This document shows, in pieces, positions 1-9,900 of a stretch of DNA of 64,000 bases. Location: positions 558,001 to 622,000 of the forward strand of contig JACKBN010000002.1 in assembly GCA_020634565.1 (NCBI GenBank), read 5' to 3'. Below the pieces are notes generated by a model that had not been told where the DNA came from, did not search any database, and saw only the letters and a list, made by a program, of their open reading frames with translations. Numbering within the stretch: the stretch's first letter is position 1; every line of letters begins with the position of its first letter. This stretch comes from Ardenticatenaceae bacterium (GTDB lineage: Bacteria > Chloroflexota > Anaerolineae > Promineifilales > Promineifilaceae). The position numbers and the translations under genes are program-made.

Positions 1-4
1 ATGA

Positions 5-1357
5 TTAGAAACCAAAACCACCCATTCCGCCGCCGCCACCAAGCAAATTGCGCAACCCACGGCCACGCCCCTTGGTTAACTGCTGCATCATTTTCTTCAT
101 TTCCTGGAACTGCTTCAACAGTTGGTTCACTTCCTGCACCGTCGTTCCAGAACCGGCCGCCACGCGTCGCTTGCGGCTGGCCTTCAAAATCTTCGGATTG
201 CGCCGCTCTTGCGGCGTCATTGAGCGAATAATCGCCTCAATCCGCTTCAAATCACCTTCCGCTCCGCTCAAATCGACATCTTTGGTCATCTTGTTCATGC
301 CCGGAATCATTTCCAGCAGTTGACCAATCGGCCCCAGGCGTTTGATTTGCTGCATCTGGTTCAGAAAATCTTCCAGATTAAACTCCCCTTGCAGCATCCG
401 GCGGCCTGCTTTTTCAGCCTCTTCCTGGTCCATCTCTTCCTGGGCACGCTCGATGAGCGTTAGCACATCACCCATGCCCAAAATACGGCTGGACAACCGG
501 TCGGGATGAAACTCCTCGATGGCGTTAAGTTTTTCGCCGGTACCCAGGAATTTAATGGGGACGCCGGTCACCTCACGCATGGAGATGGCCGCACCACCCC
601 GAGCATCACCATCAATTTTGGTCATGATGAGGCCCGTAATCTGCACCGCGTCATTAAAGTCCGTGGCGACGCGAACCGCTTCCTGCCCTGTCATGGCATC
701 CGCCACCAGCAACGTTTCAATCGGATTGACCTTGGCTTTGATGGACTTGATTTCGCCCATCATCATCTCATCAATGTTGAGACGACCGGCCGTATCCAAA
801 ATAACAGTTGTAGCCCCGGTGGCCACCGCTTTCTTGACGCCGTTGACACACACGTCTACCGGATTGCCCTCTGGCCCTTCATCATAGACGGGGATATCCA
901 GCTGGCGACCCAGCGTTTGCAGCTGATCAATTGCGGCGGGACGATAAACGTCAGCCCCTACCAGTAACGGCCGTCTACCCTGTTTGCGCAAATGGAGGGC
1001 CAGCTTGCCCGCCATGGTGGTTTTACCGGCACCTTGCAAGCCAACCAGCATGATCACCGCCGGAGACTGCATGCCCAGGTTCAAACGACCCGGCTCACCC
1101 AGCGTCTCCACCAGCTCTTCCTGCACGATTTTCACCACCTGCTGACCAGGCGTCAGGCTGCGCATCACTTCCTGGCCAATGGCGCGCTCGCGCACGCGGG
1201 CCACAAAGTTCTTCACAACCTTGAAGTTTACGTCTGCTTCCAACAAAGCCAGACGCACTTCGCGCATTGCCTTATCAACATCATCTTCGGTGAGCTTGCC
1301 CCGCCGCTGCAAACCATCAAAAACGGATTGCAGGCGGTTGCCTAATGACTCAAACAC
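5..1357 (-). CDS. ffh: Signal recognition particle GTPase Ffh
   Basis: 450 aa, full family length. It binds signal sequences of nascent membrane and secreted proteins together with SRP RNA and docks with FtsY. The N domain is roughly residues 1-85. The G domain follows with P-loop GLQGAGKTTMAGKLA, DTAGRL and TKIDGDARGG. A methionine-rich M domain (about 300-430) contains GQLLEMIPGMNKM, and the protein ends in a Gly/Met-rich tail. The start is GTG at 1357, preceded by a good AAGGAG Shine-Dalgarno six bases upstream; no ATG fits better. A terminator-like hairpin with a U-run lies only about 25 bp upstream, so ffh is either attenuated or reads from a promoter upstream of the hairpin. No SRP RNA gene is recognisable nearby. 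Confidence 0.98.
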   Translation of the reverse strand: MFESLGNRLQSVFDGLQRRGKLTEDDVDKAMREVRLALLEADVNFKVVKNFVARVRERAIGQEVMRSLTPGQQVVKIVQEELVETLGEPGRLNLGMQSPAVIMLVGLQGAGKTTMAGKLALHLRKQGRRPLLVGADVYRPAAIDQLQTLGRQLDIPVYDEGPEGNPVDVCVNGVKKAVATGATTVILDTAGRLNIDEMMMGEIKSIKAKVNPIETLLVADAMTGQEAVRVATDFNDAVQITGLIMTKIDGDARGGAAISMREVTGVPIKFLGTGEKLNAIEEFHPDRLSSRILGMGDVLTLIERAQEEMDQEEAEKAGRRMLQGEFNLEDFLNQMQQIKRLGPIGQLLEMIPGMNKMTKDVDLSGAEGDLKRIEAIIRSMTPQERRNPKILKASRKRRVAAGSGTTVQEVNQLLKQFQEMKKMMQQLTKGRGRGLRNLLGGGGGMGGFGF

Positions 1358-1369
1358 GGTATCTCCTTA

Positions 1370-1409
1370 GAGACAAAAATAAACGGGTCAATATTGGTAT
1401 TAACCCGTT
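1370..1409 (-). terminator. Hairpin plus U-run in front of ffh
   Basis: On the minus strand a 12-bp stem (AACGGGTTAATA / AATATTGACCCGTT region, bases 1398-1409 against 1382-1393, one mismatch, 4-nt loop) is followed directly by TTTATTTTTG. This has the form of an intrinsic terminator for the permease/AOR transcript. It is so close to the ffh Shine-Dalgarno that it could also act as a leader attenuator of ffh. Confidence 0.65.
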
Positions 1410-1571
1410 GGCAGTTACGTTCTATTGGTTAAAGATTGATCTGCTTGCTGCAAGACACATTATGTTGCTTTGCAGACGCGCAATTCTAGCCCAGGCAGCA
1501 GGCTGCGTCAAGCTTTCACCGCTTCTCCAGCGCCAACATCCGCAAAATGTCTGTCATCGGCCCCAAATGGC

Positions 1572-2360
1572 TCAAGCCGAGGCGCCTGAGTAAAAGCGAA
1601 TGCCATAGCGCCAAAACAAACGAGCCACGATGAACAGACCCACGGCCAAAGCAATTGCCAGCCCCAGATTACGGCCGTTTAGCTGACCAATTAACCCTTG
1701 CGCCGGCACCGTCACCGCAAAGGCCACCGGCACCAAAAAGGTGAGGATGAAGCGCAGCCACTGTGGATAAATGCCCACCGGCCAGCGCCCGGCGCTGTAC
1801 ATGCTCTGAAAAATGACCAGAATATTCTCTACACGCACAAACCAGAAGGAGCAAGTTGCCAGAATGAGCCAGAAGCTGTACACAATGGTCGCCCCGCAGA
1901 AGAGCGCCACAGTGAAGACGGCAGTTTCCCCCCAACCAATTGCGCTCTGCAACCGCACCAGCGCCACGCCAATCACCGCCAGCCCCATCACCACATCAAC
2001 CATCTTCCAGATTTCCACCCGTTGCACGCTAACCAACAGCTGAGAATCGGCCGGTTTAACCAGCGTAAAGTCAAGCGTGCCTTTGCGCACGTCCTGCATA
2101 AAACGTTCCATGCTCGGATTAATAACCAGGTTAATCAATCCACCCACCAGCAGGTAAATGCCAACCAACGCTATCAGCTGATCCGGCGACCAGCCGCCCA
2201 GATTTTCAGTGTGAGCGAACACCACCGTTAAGCCACCCAGCGCCACCACCAACCCCAAAATCGACTCAAACACCTGGATGAAAAAGTTGGCCCGGTACTC
2301 CAATTCGCCCAAAACACCCAGGCGAAAGTAAGTGGCAATGATGCGAACGTTTCTCAACAT
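1572..2360 (-). CDS. ABC-2 type exporter permease (COG3694/DUF990-like)
   Basis: 262 aa with about six hydrophobic helices. The segment RANFFIQVFES near the N terminus, a YLLVGGLINLVINPS stretch and the motif RKGTLDFTLVKPADSQ are typical of the paired uncharacterised ABC-2 permeases of the DUF990/COG3694 type. It is the last gene of a minus-strand unit AOR - permease - permease; its ATG lies two bases after the stop of the preceding permease, so the two are translationally coupled. No ATPase is adjacent. The matching COG4586-type ATPase is at 28028-29026 on the same strand. The substrate is unknown. Family assignment is from sequence memory; function as an exporter subunit is inferred. Confidence 0.85.
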   Translation of the reverse strand: MLRNVRIIATYFRLGVLGELEYRANFFIQVFESILGLVVALGGLTVVFAHTENLGGWSPDQLIALVGIYLLVGGLINLVINPSMERFMQDVRKGTLDFTLVKPADSQLLVSVQRVEIWKMVDVVMGLAVIGVALVRLQSAIGWGETAVFTVALFCGATIVYSFWLILATCSFWFVRVENILVIFQSMYSAGRWPVGIYPQWLRFILTFLVPVAFAVTVPAQGLIGQLNGRNLGLAIALAVGLFIVARLFWRYGIRFYSGASA

Positions 2361-2362
2361 GA

Positions 2363-3178
2363 CTACGATCCAAATGCGCTGTAGCGGCGCACCCCCGCCT
2401 GCCAGAGCAATCTAACGGCCAGTATGCTCAACCCAACCCAGATGAGCTGCACCAACAAACCGGTGTAAACGGCCGTTCCCGCCACCCGACCCAGCAGCAG
2501 CTCCACCGGAAAGGAAATCATCCAGCGAAAAGGTGAAATCGAAGCCACAGTTTGCAGCCAGACAGGCAGCAGCGAAAGCGGCGAAAGCTGCCCCGCCAAA
2601 AACAGCTTGCCCAAAAAGTAAATTCGGTTCACAGCCGAAATACGCGTCGTCCAAAAAGCAGCCATCGCCAGCGCCCAACCCATCATAAACTGAATGAGGA
2701 AGGCCATAATAAGCGCGGGAATAAAAGCGAGCAGTTGGCCCGTTTCTGGCTGCCAACTCGGCCTAAAAATGAGCATCAGCACGAGCGTAGTCGGCACCAC
2801 AACAATCGACGTGGTGACTTTATAGGCCATGTTCTCGGCCAAATCGGCATGAATAGGGTGCATGGGGCGCAGCAGACGGGCCGAAAGTTCCCCCTGCCGG
2901 ATGATGTAATCGTACTCCCACATGTGCCAGCAAAAGGTAAGATGGTTCACCACCATCGCGGCGATAAAGTAAGCGGCAAAGCCAGCTCGATCGTAGCCGC
3001 CTACGCTGCCGCCACTGGCTGCGGCTACGTTAGACCATACCACCAAATACACCACCGGCTCGATAATGATGCCAATGAGCCAAATGATCATGGCTACACG
3101 ATATTGCAGTTGAACGGCCGTCCAGACCTTAAACTGTGCCTGATAAATTGCCAGGTGCCGCGTGAAGCTGTTTTGCAT
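2363..3178 (-). CDS. ABC-2 type exporter permease (COG4587-like)
   Basis: 271 aa integral membrane protein with about six hydrophobic segments. It has the motif MWEYDYIIRQGELSARLLRP in the first cytoplasmic region, which parallels the RKGTLDFTLVKP motif of its neighbour and marks the two as paralogous half-transporters forming a heterodimeric channel. The start ATG overlaps the TAA of the AOR-family gene by one base (TAATG), so translation is coupled to it. The operon link between an oxidoreductase and an exporter is unusual and may simply reflect read-through. The ATPase partner is probably the gene at 28 kb. Confidence 0.85.
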   Translation of the reverse strand: MQNSFTRHLAIYQAQFKVWTAVQLQYRVAMIIWLIGIIIEPVVYLVVWSNVAAASGGSVGGYDRAGFAAYFIAAMVVNHLTFCWHMWEYDYIIRQGELSARLLRPMHPIHADLAENMAYKVTTSIVVVPTTLVLMLIFRPSWQPETGQLLAFIPALIMAFLIQFMMGWALAMAAFWTTRISAVNRIYFLGKLFLAGQLSPLSLLPVWLQTVASISPFRWMISFPVELLLGRVAGTAVYTGLLVQLIWVGLSILAVRLLWQAGVRRYSAFGS

Positions 3179-4935
3179 TATGGTTGGCTACGGCCGTATT
3201 CCTCCGGCACACCCTGCACCCCCACCTCATCCAATTTGTCGTAAATGTGATGCACATCTGGCGCATGGAAACGGGCTACCATGCCCGAAGGTGGCAGCGG
3301 CTCATCGTAGAAAAAGTCGGGCAGATTGTCATCTTCTTCGGTAAAACCGGCCGCCAAATTAAACTCGCGCTCCAGCCGCAGCGTGGCCCGGCCAATATAT
3401 TGAAAGAAGCTGGGATCAAGATCAGTGCCGACGGCCGCATTTACCGCATTCGCCAAAAATTCCACGTTGGGGTTAGTCACCGTACGGCCGAAAATGCAGA
3501 TGCCCAACGAATCCACCGCCGCGCAGCCAATTTGTGCCTCCAAACTGAGGTTGTTGAGCGCCTCCACATCCTTGCTGCGCGAATCCAGCCGGGGCACATT
3601 GCCTGCGGTGTGATCTGCGCCTTGCGCCGTGGTCATCATGGAAATGCCCGTCACCTCGATGACGCGCGGATCGTAAGCAGAGATGGCCTGCTTTTTGATG
3701 CACGGCACGCGATGGATGCCATAATGCTCCCCCACCCGCGCAGTGCCTTGGGCCCAAAGACGGCCGTCTTCAGACCCCGCCTTCAACTCCAAAAAGACCC
3801 GCCGCATAAAATCCAGATCGCCAAACTCGGCCAGCCCCGCATCCATCAGCACGGCAATCATCGCCCCAGTTTCAATCGTGTCGATGCCCAGCTCATTGCA
3901 ATACTGATTCATCTCTGCCAAATCGTCCGGCTCACGCAGGCCGCAGTTGGTACCCAACAGCGCCAGCGTCTCATACTCCACCGGCGAGGTAATTTCCTTG
4001 CCCTCCGCATTCACATACACATTACTGCACTGAATGGCACAGCCCGGCATGCAGGCGTGCGTGTGGTTGCCCCCGCGCGAATTGTTCAGCTCAGTAATGT
4101 AGGTGCCGCCCATCTTGAAAGTCTCTTCCGAATCATTCACCTGCGCGCCAAGTGTGAAGTTGTTGACGGGAATGCCGCCGATGTGGTTGGTGTAATCGGC
4201 CATCGCCATTGTGCCAACGGGAGCATACGTGTTTTGAATCGCCGGATCTTCCTGCATCCATTTGGCGTAAGTGCGCACCGCTTCCAGCGTCTTTTTGCGG
4301 TCATGCAAATTGGGCATCTTGTGCAACTCGATGACAATCGCCTTCACTTTCTTGCTGCCCATCACCGCGCCTACGCCCCCGCGCGCTGCCAGCCGCGAAG
4401 CGCGTCCATCGCTATCGCTGATGGTGATGCCCGCCAGCAAACCCTGGTATTCACCGACGGGACCGCACAGGGCAAAGGCAATCTTCTTGCCATATTTTTC
4501 AAAAAGCAATTCGGCCGTTTCCGTATTATTTTTGCCAAGATATGGCGCAGCATCTTCAAAAGTGAGTTTGCCCTCTTTATCAAAGTGCAAAACCACCCAC
4601 TCATCCGACTGGCCATGCAGGGTAAACCCGGCCACCTCGATGCGGCCCATCCCGTAGGCCAGCGTGCCACCTGCGTTGGCTTCCTTGATGCCACCCGTTA
4701 GCGGACTTTTACAGCCGACGCTCAGCCGGTTGGCGTTGGAAAAGGTGGTCCCGGCAAATGGCCCCGCCGAAAAAATAAGCGTATTATCTGGCCCCAGCGG
4801 GTCCACGGTAGCCGTGCCGCTTTCCACCAGCGTCTTGGCGATGAGATAACGCCCGGCCATTACCAATTCTTCGCCTACCATTGGCTGCTTGGTCACGGTT
4901 TGGTTGTTCAGGTGAATGTGTAGATAGTTGCGCAT
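3178..4935 (-). CDS. Aldehyde ferredoxin oxidoreductase family protein
   Basis: 585 aa. The AOR family binds a tungsten or molybdenum bis-pterin cofactor and one 4Fe-4S cluster and oxidises aldehydes to acids with ferredoxin. The N-terminal beta domain contains GPFAGTTFSNANRLSVGCKSP and the cofactor-contact stretch ASRLAARGGVGAVMGSKKVKA. The cluster ligands are the C-x3-C-x3-C of HACMPGCAIQCSN plus a late cysteine, probably in SLGICIFG. The length matches the family. A good AGAGGA ribosome binding site precedes the ATG at 4935. It starts divergently from the CoA-transferase at 5136. The true substrate cannot be read from sequence; AOR, FOR, WOR and GAPOR subfamilies remain possible. Confidence 0.92.
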   Translation of the reverse strand: MRNYLHIHLNNQTVTKQPMVGEELVMAGRYLIAKTLVESGTATVDPLGPDNTLIFSAGPFAGTTFSNANRLSVGCKSPLTGGIKEANAGGTLAYGMGRIEVAGFTLHGQSDEWVVLHFDKEGKLTFEDAAPYLGKNNTETAELLFEKYGKKIAFALCGPVGEYQGLLAGITISDSDGRASRLAARGGVGAVMGSKKVKAIVIELHKMPNLHDRKKTLEAVRTYAKWMQEDPAIQNTYAPVGTMAMADYTNHIGGIPVNNFTLGAQVNDSEETFKMGGTYITELNNSRGGNHTHACMPGCAIQCSNVYVNAEGKEITSPVEYETLALLGTNCGLREPDDLAEMNQYCNELGIDTIETGAMIAVLMDAGLAEFGDLDFMRRVFLELKAGSEDGRLWAQGTARVGEHYGIHRVPCIKKQAISAYDPRVIEVTGISMMTTAQGADHTAGNVPRLDSRSKDVEALNNLSLEAQIGCAAVDSLGICIFGRTVTNPNVEFLANAVNAAVGTDLDPSFFQYIGRATLRLEREFNLAAGFTEEDDNLPDFFYDEPLPPSGMVARFHAPDVHHIYDKLDEVGVQGVPEEYGRSQP

Positions 4936-5135
4936 CAGGTTCCTCTTTTAAGATTTCCCCAAAACTGTCCTACAGCGCTTTTACACGTCAAAGTTTCCGG
5001 GGAAATGGGTCATCGGGATGCTTACAAGGTTATCACAAAACGGCCGTTCCGCCTCCAACATCCGCCGTCATTTTCCGATCCTTTCATGTGAAAAAACCAC
5101 CTAATGCGCAGACAAAATTGTGATAAGATTCGGGC

Positions 5136-6476
5136 ATGAACAAAAAACCTCAACTTTCCCTGGAAACGGCCGTTTCCCACATCAAAAACGGCGACACCAT
5201 CCTCGTTGGCGGCTTTGGCATGACGGGCAACCCCGTGCACCTGCTGCACGCTCTGGCCGAAACCGACATACACGATCTCACCTACGTGGCCAACAACGTC
5301 GGCGAGCCCGGCCTGGGCGGCGGGCGCCTGCTGCGCAACGGGCAAATCAAAAAAGCAATCGGCTCCTTCTTCACCAGCAACAAAGAGGCGGTGGCCGCTG
5401 CTCAATCCGGTGCGATTGAGGTGGAACTCATCCCCCAAGGCTCGCTGGCCGAAGCGATGCGCGCTGCCGGAGCGGGCATTGGCGGTTTTTACACCCCCAC
5501 CTCAGCGGGCACTGTCCTGGCCGAGGGCAAAGAAACCAAAGAAATCAACGGCGTACAGCACGTCTTCCAAGCTGCCCTGCGCGGCAACGTAGCCCTCATC
5601 CGCGCCTGGCGCGCCGACGAGGCAGGCAACCTCGTCTACCGCATGACCGAGCAAAACTTCAACAAAGCAATGGCCACCGCTGCCGATTTGGTCATTGTGG
5701 AAGCGGAAGAAATTGTGCCGCTGGGCGCGCTCGATCCCAACGAAATTCACACGCCCGGCTGCTATGTAGACATTCTGGTGCGGGCTCATACCACTCTGGA
5801 AGACCTCGGTTCCTCCGCTTCCATTGACGGTGGGGCCAAGAAGGCTGGTGACGTGCGCATGCTCATCGCCGAACGCGCTCTGCAAGAGCTAAAACCGGGT
5901 GATGTGGTCAACCTGGGTGTGGGCATTCCCACCCTGGTGGCCGATCTCATTACGCCGGAGCACGGCATCATTTTGCACACAGAAAATGGCATGTTGGGCG
6001 TCGGTCCCGCGCCAGAAGCAGGCGGGGCACTGGATTACCCGGTGAACGCGGGCAAAATCCCGGTGACGGCCCTGCCCGGCAGCAGCTACTTCGACAGCGC
6101 CGACTCCTTTGCCATGATTCGCGGCGGGCATGTGGATGTGGCCATCATGGGTGGCCTACAGGTGGATGAAGCGGGCAATCTGGCCAACTGGGCCGTACCG
6201 GGCAAGCCACTGCTGGGCGTCGGCGGAGCGATGGATTTGGCCTCTGGGGCCAAGCGGCTGATCATCACCATGACGCACGCCAGCCGGGACGGCGCGGCCA
6301 AAATTGTGCCGGAATGCACTCTGCCGCTCACGGCGCTCGGCGCGGTGGACATGGTCATCACCGATTTGGCGGTCTTTGGCTTTGTGGATGGGCAGCTCAC
6401 CCTGCTGGAACTTATGCCAGGGGCTACGATTGAAGAAGTTGAGGCGAAGACAACGGCCGTTTTCGCCATCCGCTAA
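5136..6476 (+). CDS. 3-oxoacid CoA-transferase, fused A and B subunits
   Basis: 446 aa. It transfers CoA between acyl donors and a 3-oxoacid such as acetoacetate (SCOT type), linking ketone or short-chain acid use to acyl-CoA pools. The alpha half (about 1-225) has the glycine-rich GDTILVGGFGMTGNP start; the beta half (about 232-446) contains the catalytic glutamate in HTENGMLGVGP. Most bacterial enzymes are two polypeptides, so the fusion is notable but known. The ATG has no convincing Shine-Dalgarno: a TAAGAT box lies at 5124-5129, so a very short or absent leader is possible. It ends in a strong hairpin. Acetate/propionate CoA-transferases are the nearest alternative assignment. Confidence 0.9.
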   Translation: MNKKPQLSLETAVSHIKNGDTILVGGFGMTGNPVHLLHALAETDIHDLTYVANNVGEPGLGGGRLLRNGQIKKAIGSFFTSNKEAVAAAQSGAIEVELIPQGSLAEAMRAAGAGIGGFYTPTSAGTVLAEGKETKEINGVQHVFQAALRGNVALIRAWRADEAGNLVYRMTEQNFNKAMATAADLVIVEAEEIVPLGALDPNEIHTPGCYVDILVRAHTTLEDLGSSASIDGGAKKAGDVRMLIAERALQELKPGDVVNLGVGIPTLVADLITPEHGIILHTENGMLGVGPAPEAGGALDYPVNAGKIPVTALPGSSYFDSADSFAMIRGGHVDVAIMGGLQVDEAGNLANWAVPGKPLLGVGGAMDLASGAKRLIITMTHASRDGAAKIVPECTLPLTALGAVDMVITDLAVFGFVDGQLTLLELMPGATIEEVEAKTTAVFAIR

Positions 6477-6478
6477 CA

Positions 6479-6518
6479 AAAAGCCGACACGGGTGAATTC
6501 ACCCAAAGTGTCGGCTTT
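6479..6518 (+). terminator. Intrinsic terminator after CoA-transferase
   Basis: A nested hairpin starts three bases after the stop codon. The outer arms are AAAGCCGACAC (6480-6490) and GTGTCGGCTTT (6508-6518); the inner palindrome is GGGTGAATTCACCC (6491-6504). The A/T ends of the outer stem supply the short U-run. Confidence 0.8.
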
Positions 6519-6995
6519 CCCTCCTTCACTTTTGCGTTTCTTTTCACAAAGTTGATTCGCCCTGACAAATCTTTTATCCTTATCCTATCCGTTTGTGTCC
6601 ACATTATTTATTTGTACTGTTGTATTCGGATTTTTATCCAACACATAGCCCAGAATCGATTGATTACAATTTGCGGTCAACAACCTACCATTTGAGCAGT
6701 TGCAGCCAATTTCTGGCAGACCACCGCCTCAACCTTAACGCAAATTTTCGATTCCCAGTCGCAGCGAAGTAACATGAGTCGTATCCAGCAACGCCAAACG
6801 AATCATCCCCAAAATAGACGCAACTGCGCATCTCTTCATTTCTCTGAAACTGACAAATTCATGCTCTTTACGCTGACAATTCAAACGGCCGTTGCCGGTG
6901 GCTTTTACGCTGGCAACGGCTGAGTAACGATAAAGTAACGATCGTCCATTAAATTTCTTACTGTTCATCCCCAATTGATCTTGACAGGAGGCAAC
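6519..6995 (+). promoter_or_regulatory. Upstream region of the STAND-caspase island
   Basis: This is the only sizeable gene-free stretch ahead of the ten-gene plus-strand island. It holds a 9-bp stem (GCCGTTGCC at 6888-6896 against GGCAACGGC at 6912-6920) built on one ACGGCCGT palindrome. A direct repeat AGTAACGAT follows at 6923-6931 and 6934-6942, spaced 11 bp, one helical turn, as expected for an operator bound by a dimer on one face. AGGAGG at 6986-6991 is the ribosome binding site of the first gene. No clear -35/-10 pair could be fixed, and no small gene was seen in 6519-6880. Confidence 0.45.
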
Positions 6996-9900
6996 ATGAG
7001 TACACACGCAAACAAGAACCAGGCCGAAGCAGCGGGATTTGAGGCCCTGGATGCTGATTTGGACAATGTTCGAGCAGGACAGCCATTCCAGGTAAAGTGG
7101 AGCTTCAAAAATACGGGCCAGACAACCTGGGGCCAGGATTACAAGTTTGTGTACACGCTCTCGCCACACCCGGAGACGGCAAATGTGCCGCGTTCGCCAT
7201 TGGGCGGGCCATCGGTGCAGCCGCTGGGTCAGATTTCTAACCTCAGGAGCGTAAAGCCTGGGGAAACATGTTCGCTCACCGTCCGTTTTACGGCCCCAAA
7301 TGCGCCCGGTACCTATGCCACCAACTGGCAGCTGCAAACGGCCGATGGGCAGCGTTTTGGCCCGGTGCGCTGGATGCGGTTGGTGGTCCCAGAAACGGTC
7401 GGCACGCCGCTGGCCTACAGTTCTATTGGTTTTAAAAACAGCGTAGAGAATTTCAATAATATGCAGCCGGGCCAGCAGTTTACGGCCGTTTGGACGCTGC
7501 AAAATACGGGAACGGCCGTTTGGAGCGGTGACTTCCAAATAGCGTATCTGGAAACAGGCGTGCCCGACACGCAAAACCGCATGGCCAACCCGATGGGCGC
7601 TCCAGCCACCACCAGCCTGCGCGCCCTCACCGGCCGCGAACGGGTCAATCCCGGCGAAACGGTCAACATCGAAATGCGCCTCACCGCGCCGACAACCGCT
7701 GGCGCGTACGCCTTCCACTGGCAAATGCGTAACGCCAACGGCCAGCCCTTTGGCGATACCCGCTGGCTGGTCATCGGCGTCGGGCGGCAGCTGCCCACGG
7801 AAATCCCCATCAAACCCACCAGCGACAAGCAGGTACAGTTCGGCATGAACGTCAACATCAACGGGGGGCATCCACTAGACGCCGACCGCATGGCAGGGCT
7901 GCGCTGGGTGCGATTTGTCTTTTGGGCCTCCCGCCGGGAAATGACTCCAGAGCAGGCCTACCAGGAATACTATCGCAAAATTATTCAAACCTATGCCAGC
8001 CAGGGCATCGGCTCGCTGATTATTTTGCACCAGGACACCCATTGGGGAAATGCACCCTGGCAAAATGGGGGCTGGGAAGCGTATGCACAGCAATTTGGCG
8101 AAGCGTGTGGCCGCGTGGCCCGCGTCTGCTCCGAATTTGGCGACATGGTTGCCTACCAAATTTATAACGAACAGGACAGTGGCTTTGGCAGCGACGCGGG
8201 CAACCCAAATCATTCCGCGATTGGCTTTGGCCCGGACGATTATGCCAAAGTGTTGCAGCACGCCTCCGCCGCGATCCGGCAATCGCATCCGGGCGCTTCC
8301 ATTATTTTTGGCGGGTTAAAAACGGGGCCAGACAACGCCATCAAGTACGTACAGCAAGTACAGCGGGCGCTGGGCGGCAAGCTACCCGTTGACGCGCTCG
8401 CTTATCATCCATACGGCCGTTACGTCAATTTTGCCCTGTTTAACTATGCCAGCATCGGCAAACTGGGGGATGCCCTGAACATGTTCAAGCGCGCCTACCC
8501 CAAACTGCCGCTGTGGATCACCGAAGTCGGCGCGGCCGCCGACATACACATCGGGCCAGAGCATTACGCCAATATCGCCACCTACATGCGCGAATTTGTG
8601 AACGAGGTGGCCACCAACTACAACGATTACGTACAGGCGCTCATCTGGTTTGGCTGGACCGACGTCATGCGCAATTCAGGCATTCTCACGGCAGATAACC
8701 AGCCAAAGTCCCACGTGTTTGACGCCTTTGTGGCCATGCGGGATCGTTACAAAGGCATGGCCAAGTCGGTTGATCTGTTTGCCGAGGTGTCTGAGGCAAC
8801 ATTTGAATCCTTCACCTCCACGCAAGCTGATCTGGATGCCGTCCCGGCGGGTGCCTCTTTTACCTGCCGCTGGACCTTCAAAAACACAGGCACCACCACC
8901 TGGGACAAAAACTTCAAGCTGGTGTACGTGCCGCGCGGCACCAATCCCAACCCGATGATGGCCAAAAAGAGTCTGCCGCTCTCTGAAGCGGGCGGTTTTA
9001 CCGAGTTAGAGCCAGACGGTACGGCCGTTTTCACCCTCAACCTGACCGCACCGGAGCAAGACGGCCGTATTTACCGCAGCTTCTGGCAAATTCGCGACCC
9101 CAAAGGCAAAGCGTTTGCCCACTTTTACGTGGACGCCACCGTTGTGCCCGCCCCGCCGGTTGGCACCTCGGCCCGCACGCCAGACATGCAATTTGTGGCT
9201 GACCACACCATCCCCGATTTTGAGCAAATCGTGGCCGGGACAGATTTTAACAAGCAGTGGCGCGTCAAAAACACGGGCACGCGGCAGTGGGGCGATGGCT
9301 TCCATCTGGTGTATGTGGCCGGTAATTTTGAAATGGCGCGCAGCAACGCCTCACACGTGGTACCAGTGGCCAAACCAGGCGACGAGGTGATCTTGACCGT
9401 GCCGATGACGGCCCCGCAAGGCACGCAGGGTGAAGTCTCCTCCGTCTGGAGGCTTAAGGATGATCGGGGCAACTTCTTTGGCGATCCGCTGTGGGTAAAA
9501 ATCATGGTGACAGCGGCCGTTTCGGACAGCGCCACCGCCACCACCCCACTCGCCCGCCTGCTTGCCGACGGCACCATGTGGTATTCGCAGGTCGATCCGC
9601 GCTGGCGCGGCGATCAGCTTGGTTTTGGTTCGCAAAGCATTGGCACCTGGGGCTGCCTGATGACCTGCATGGCGATGGCGCTTTCGGCCTACGGCACGCG
9701 GCTAAATCCACAGGAACTCAATCAAAAGCTCAAGAATTTGCCGCCCAATCAGGGTGGATTCCAGCAAGGCAGTTCGGTTACCGCATTTGCGGTGCCAGCT
9801 TTCCTTGGCGGTTTAAACAACAACCGCAATGTGAAATCCTGGCCTAACAAACAGGTCGATTGGGCAGAGTGGACCGGTGAAAATCCCATCAGCCGAATTG

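Noticed and set aside
1410..1571. Considered as a possible SRP RNA gene next to ffh
   Set aside because: No GGAAGNNGCA-type conserved loop or long-hairpin pattern was seen on either strand.
3184..4701. 505-aa open frame on the plus strand
   Set aside because: Mirror of the AOR-family gene; composition rich in His/Arg/Gln typical of antisense translation.
6735..7871. 378-aa open frame on the minus strand
   Set aside because: Antisense to the Ig/peptidase gene, no family likeness, no ribosome binding site; the opposite strand has clear domains and a start with AGGAGG.
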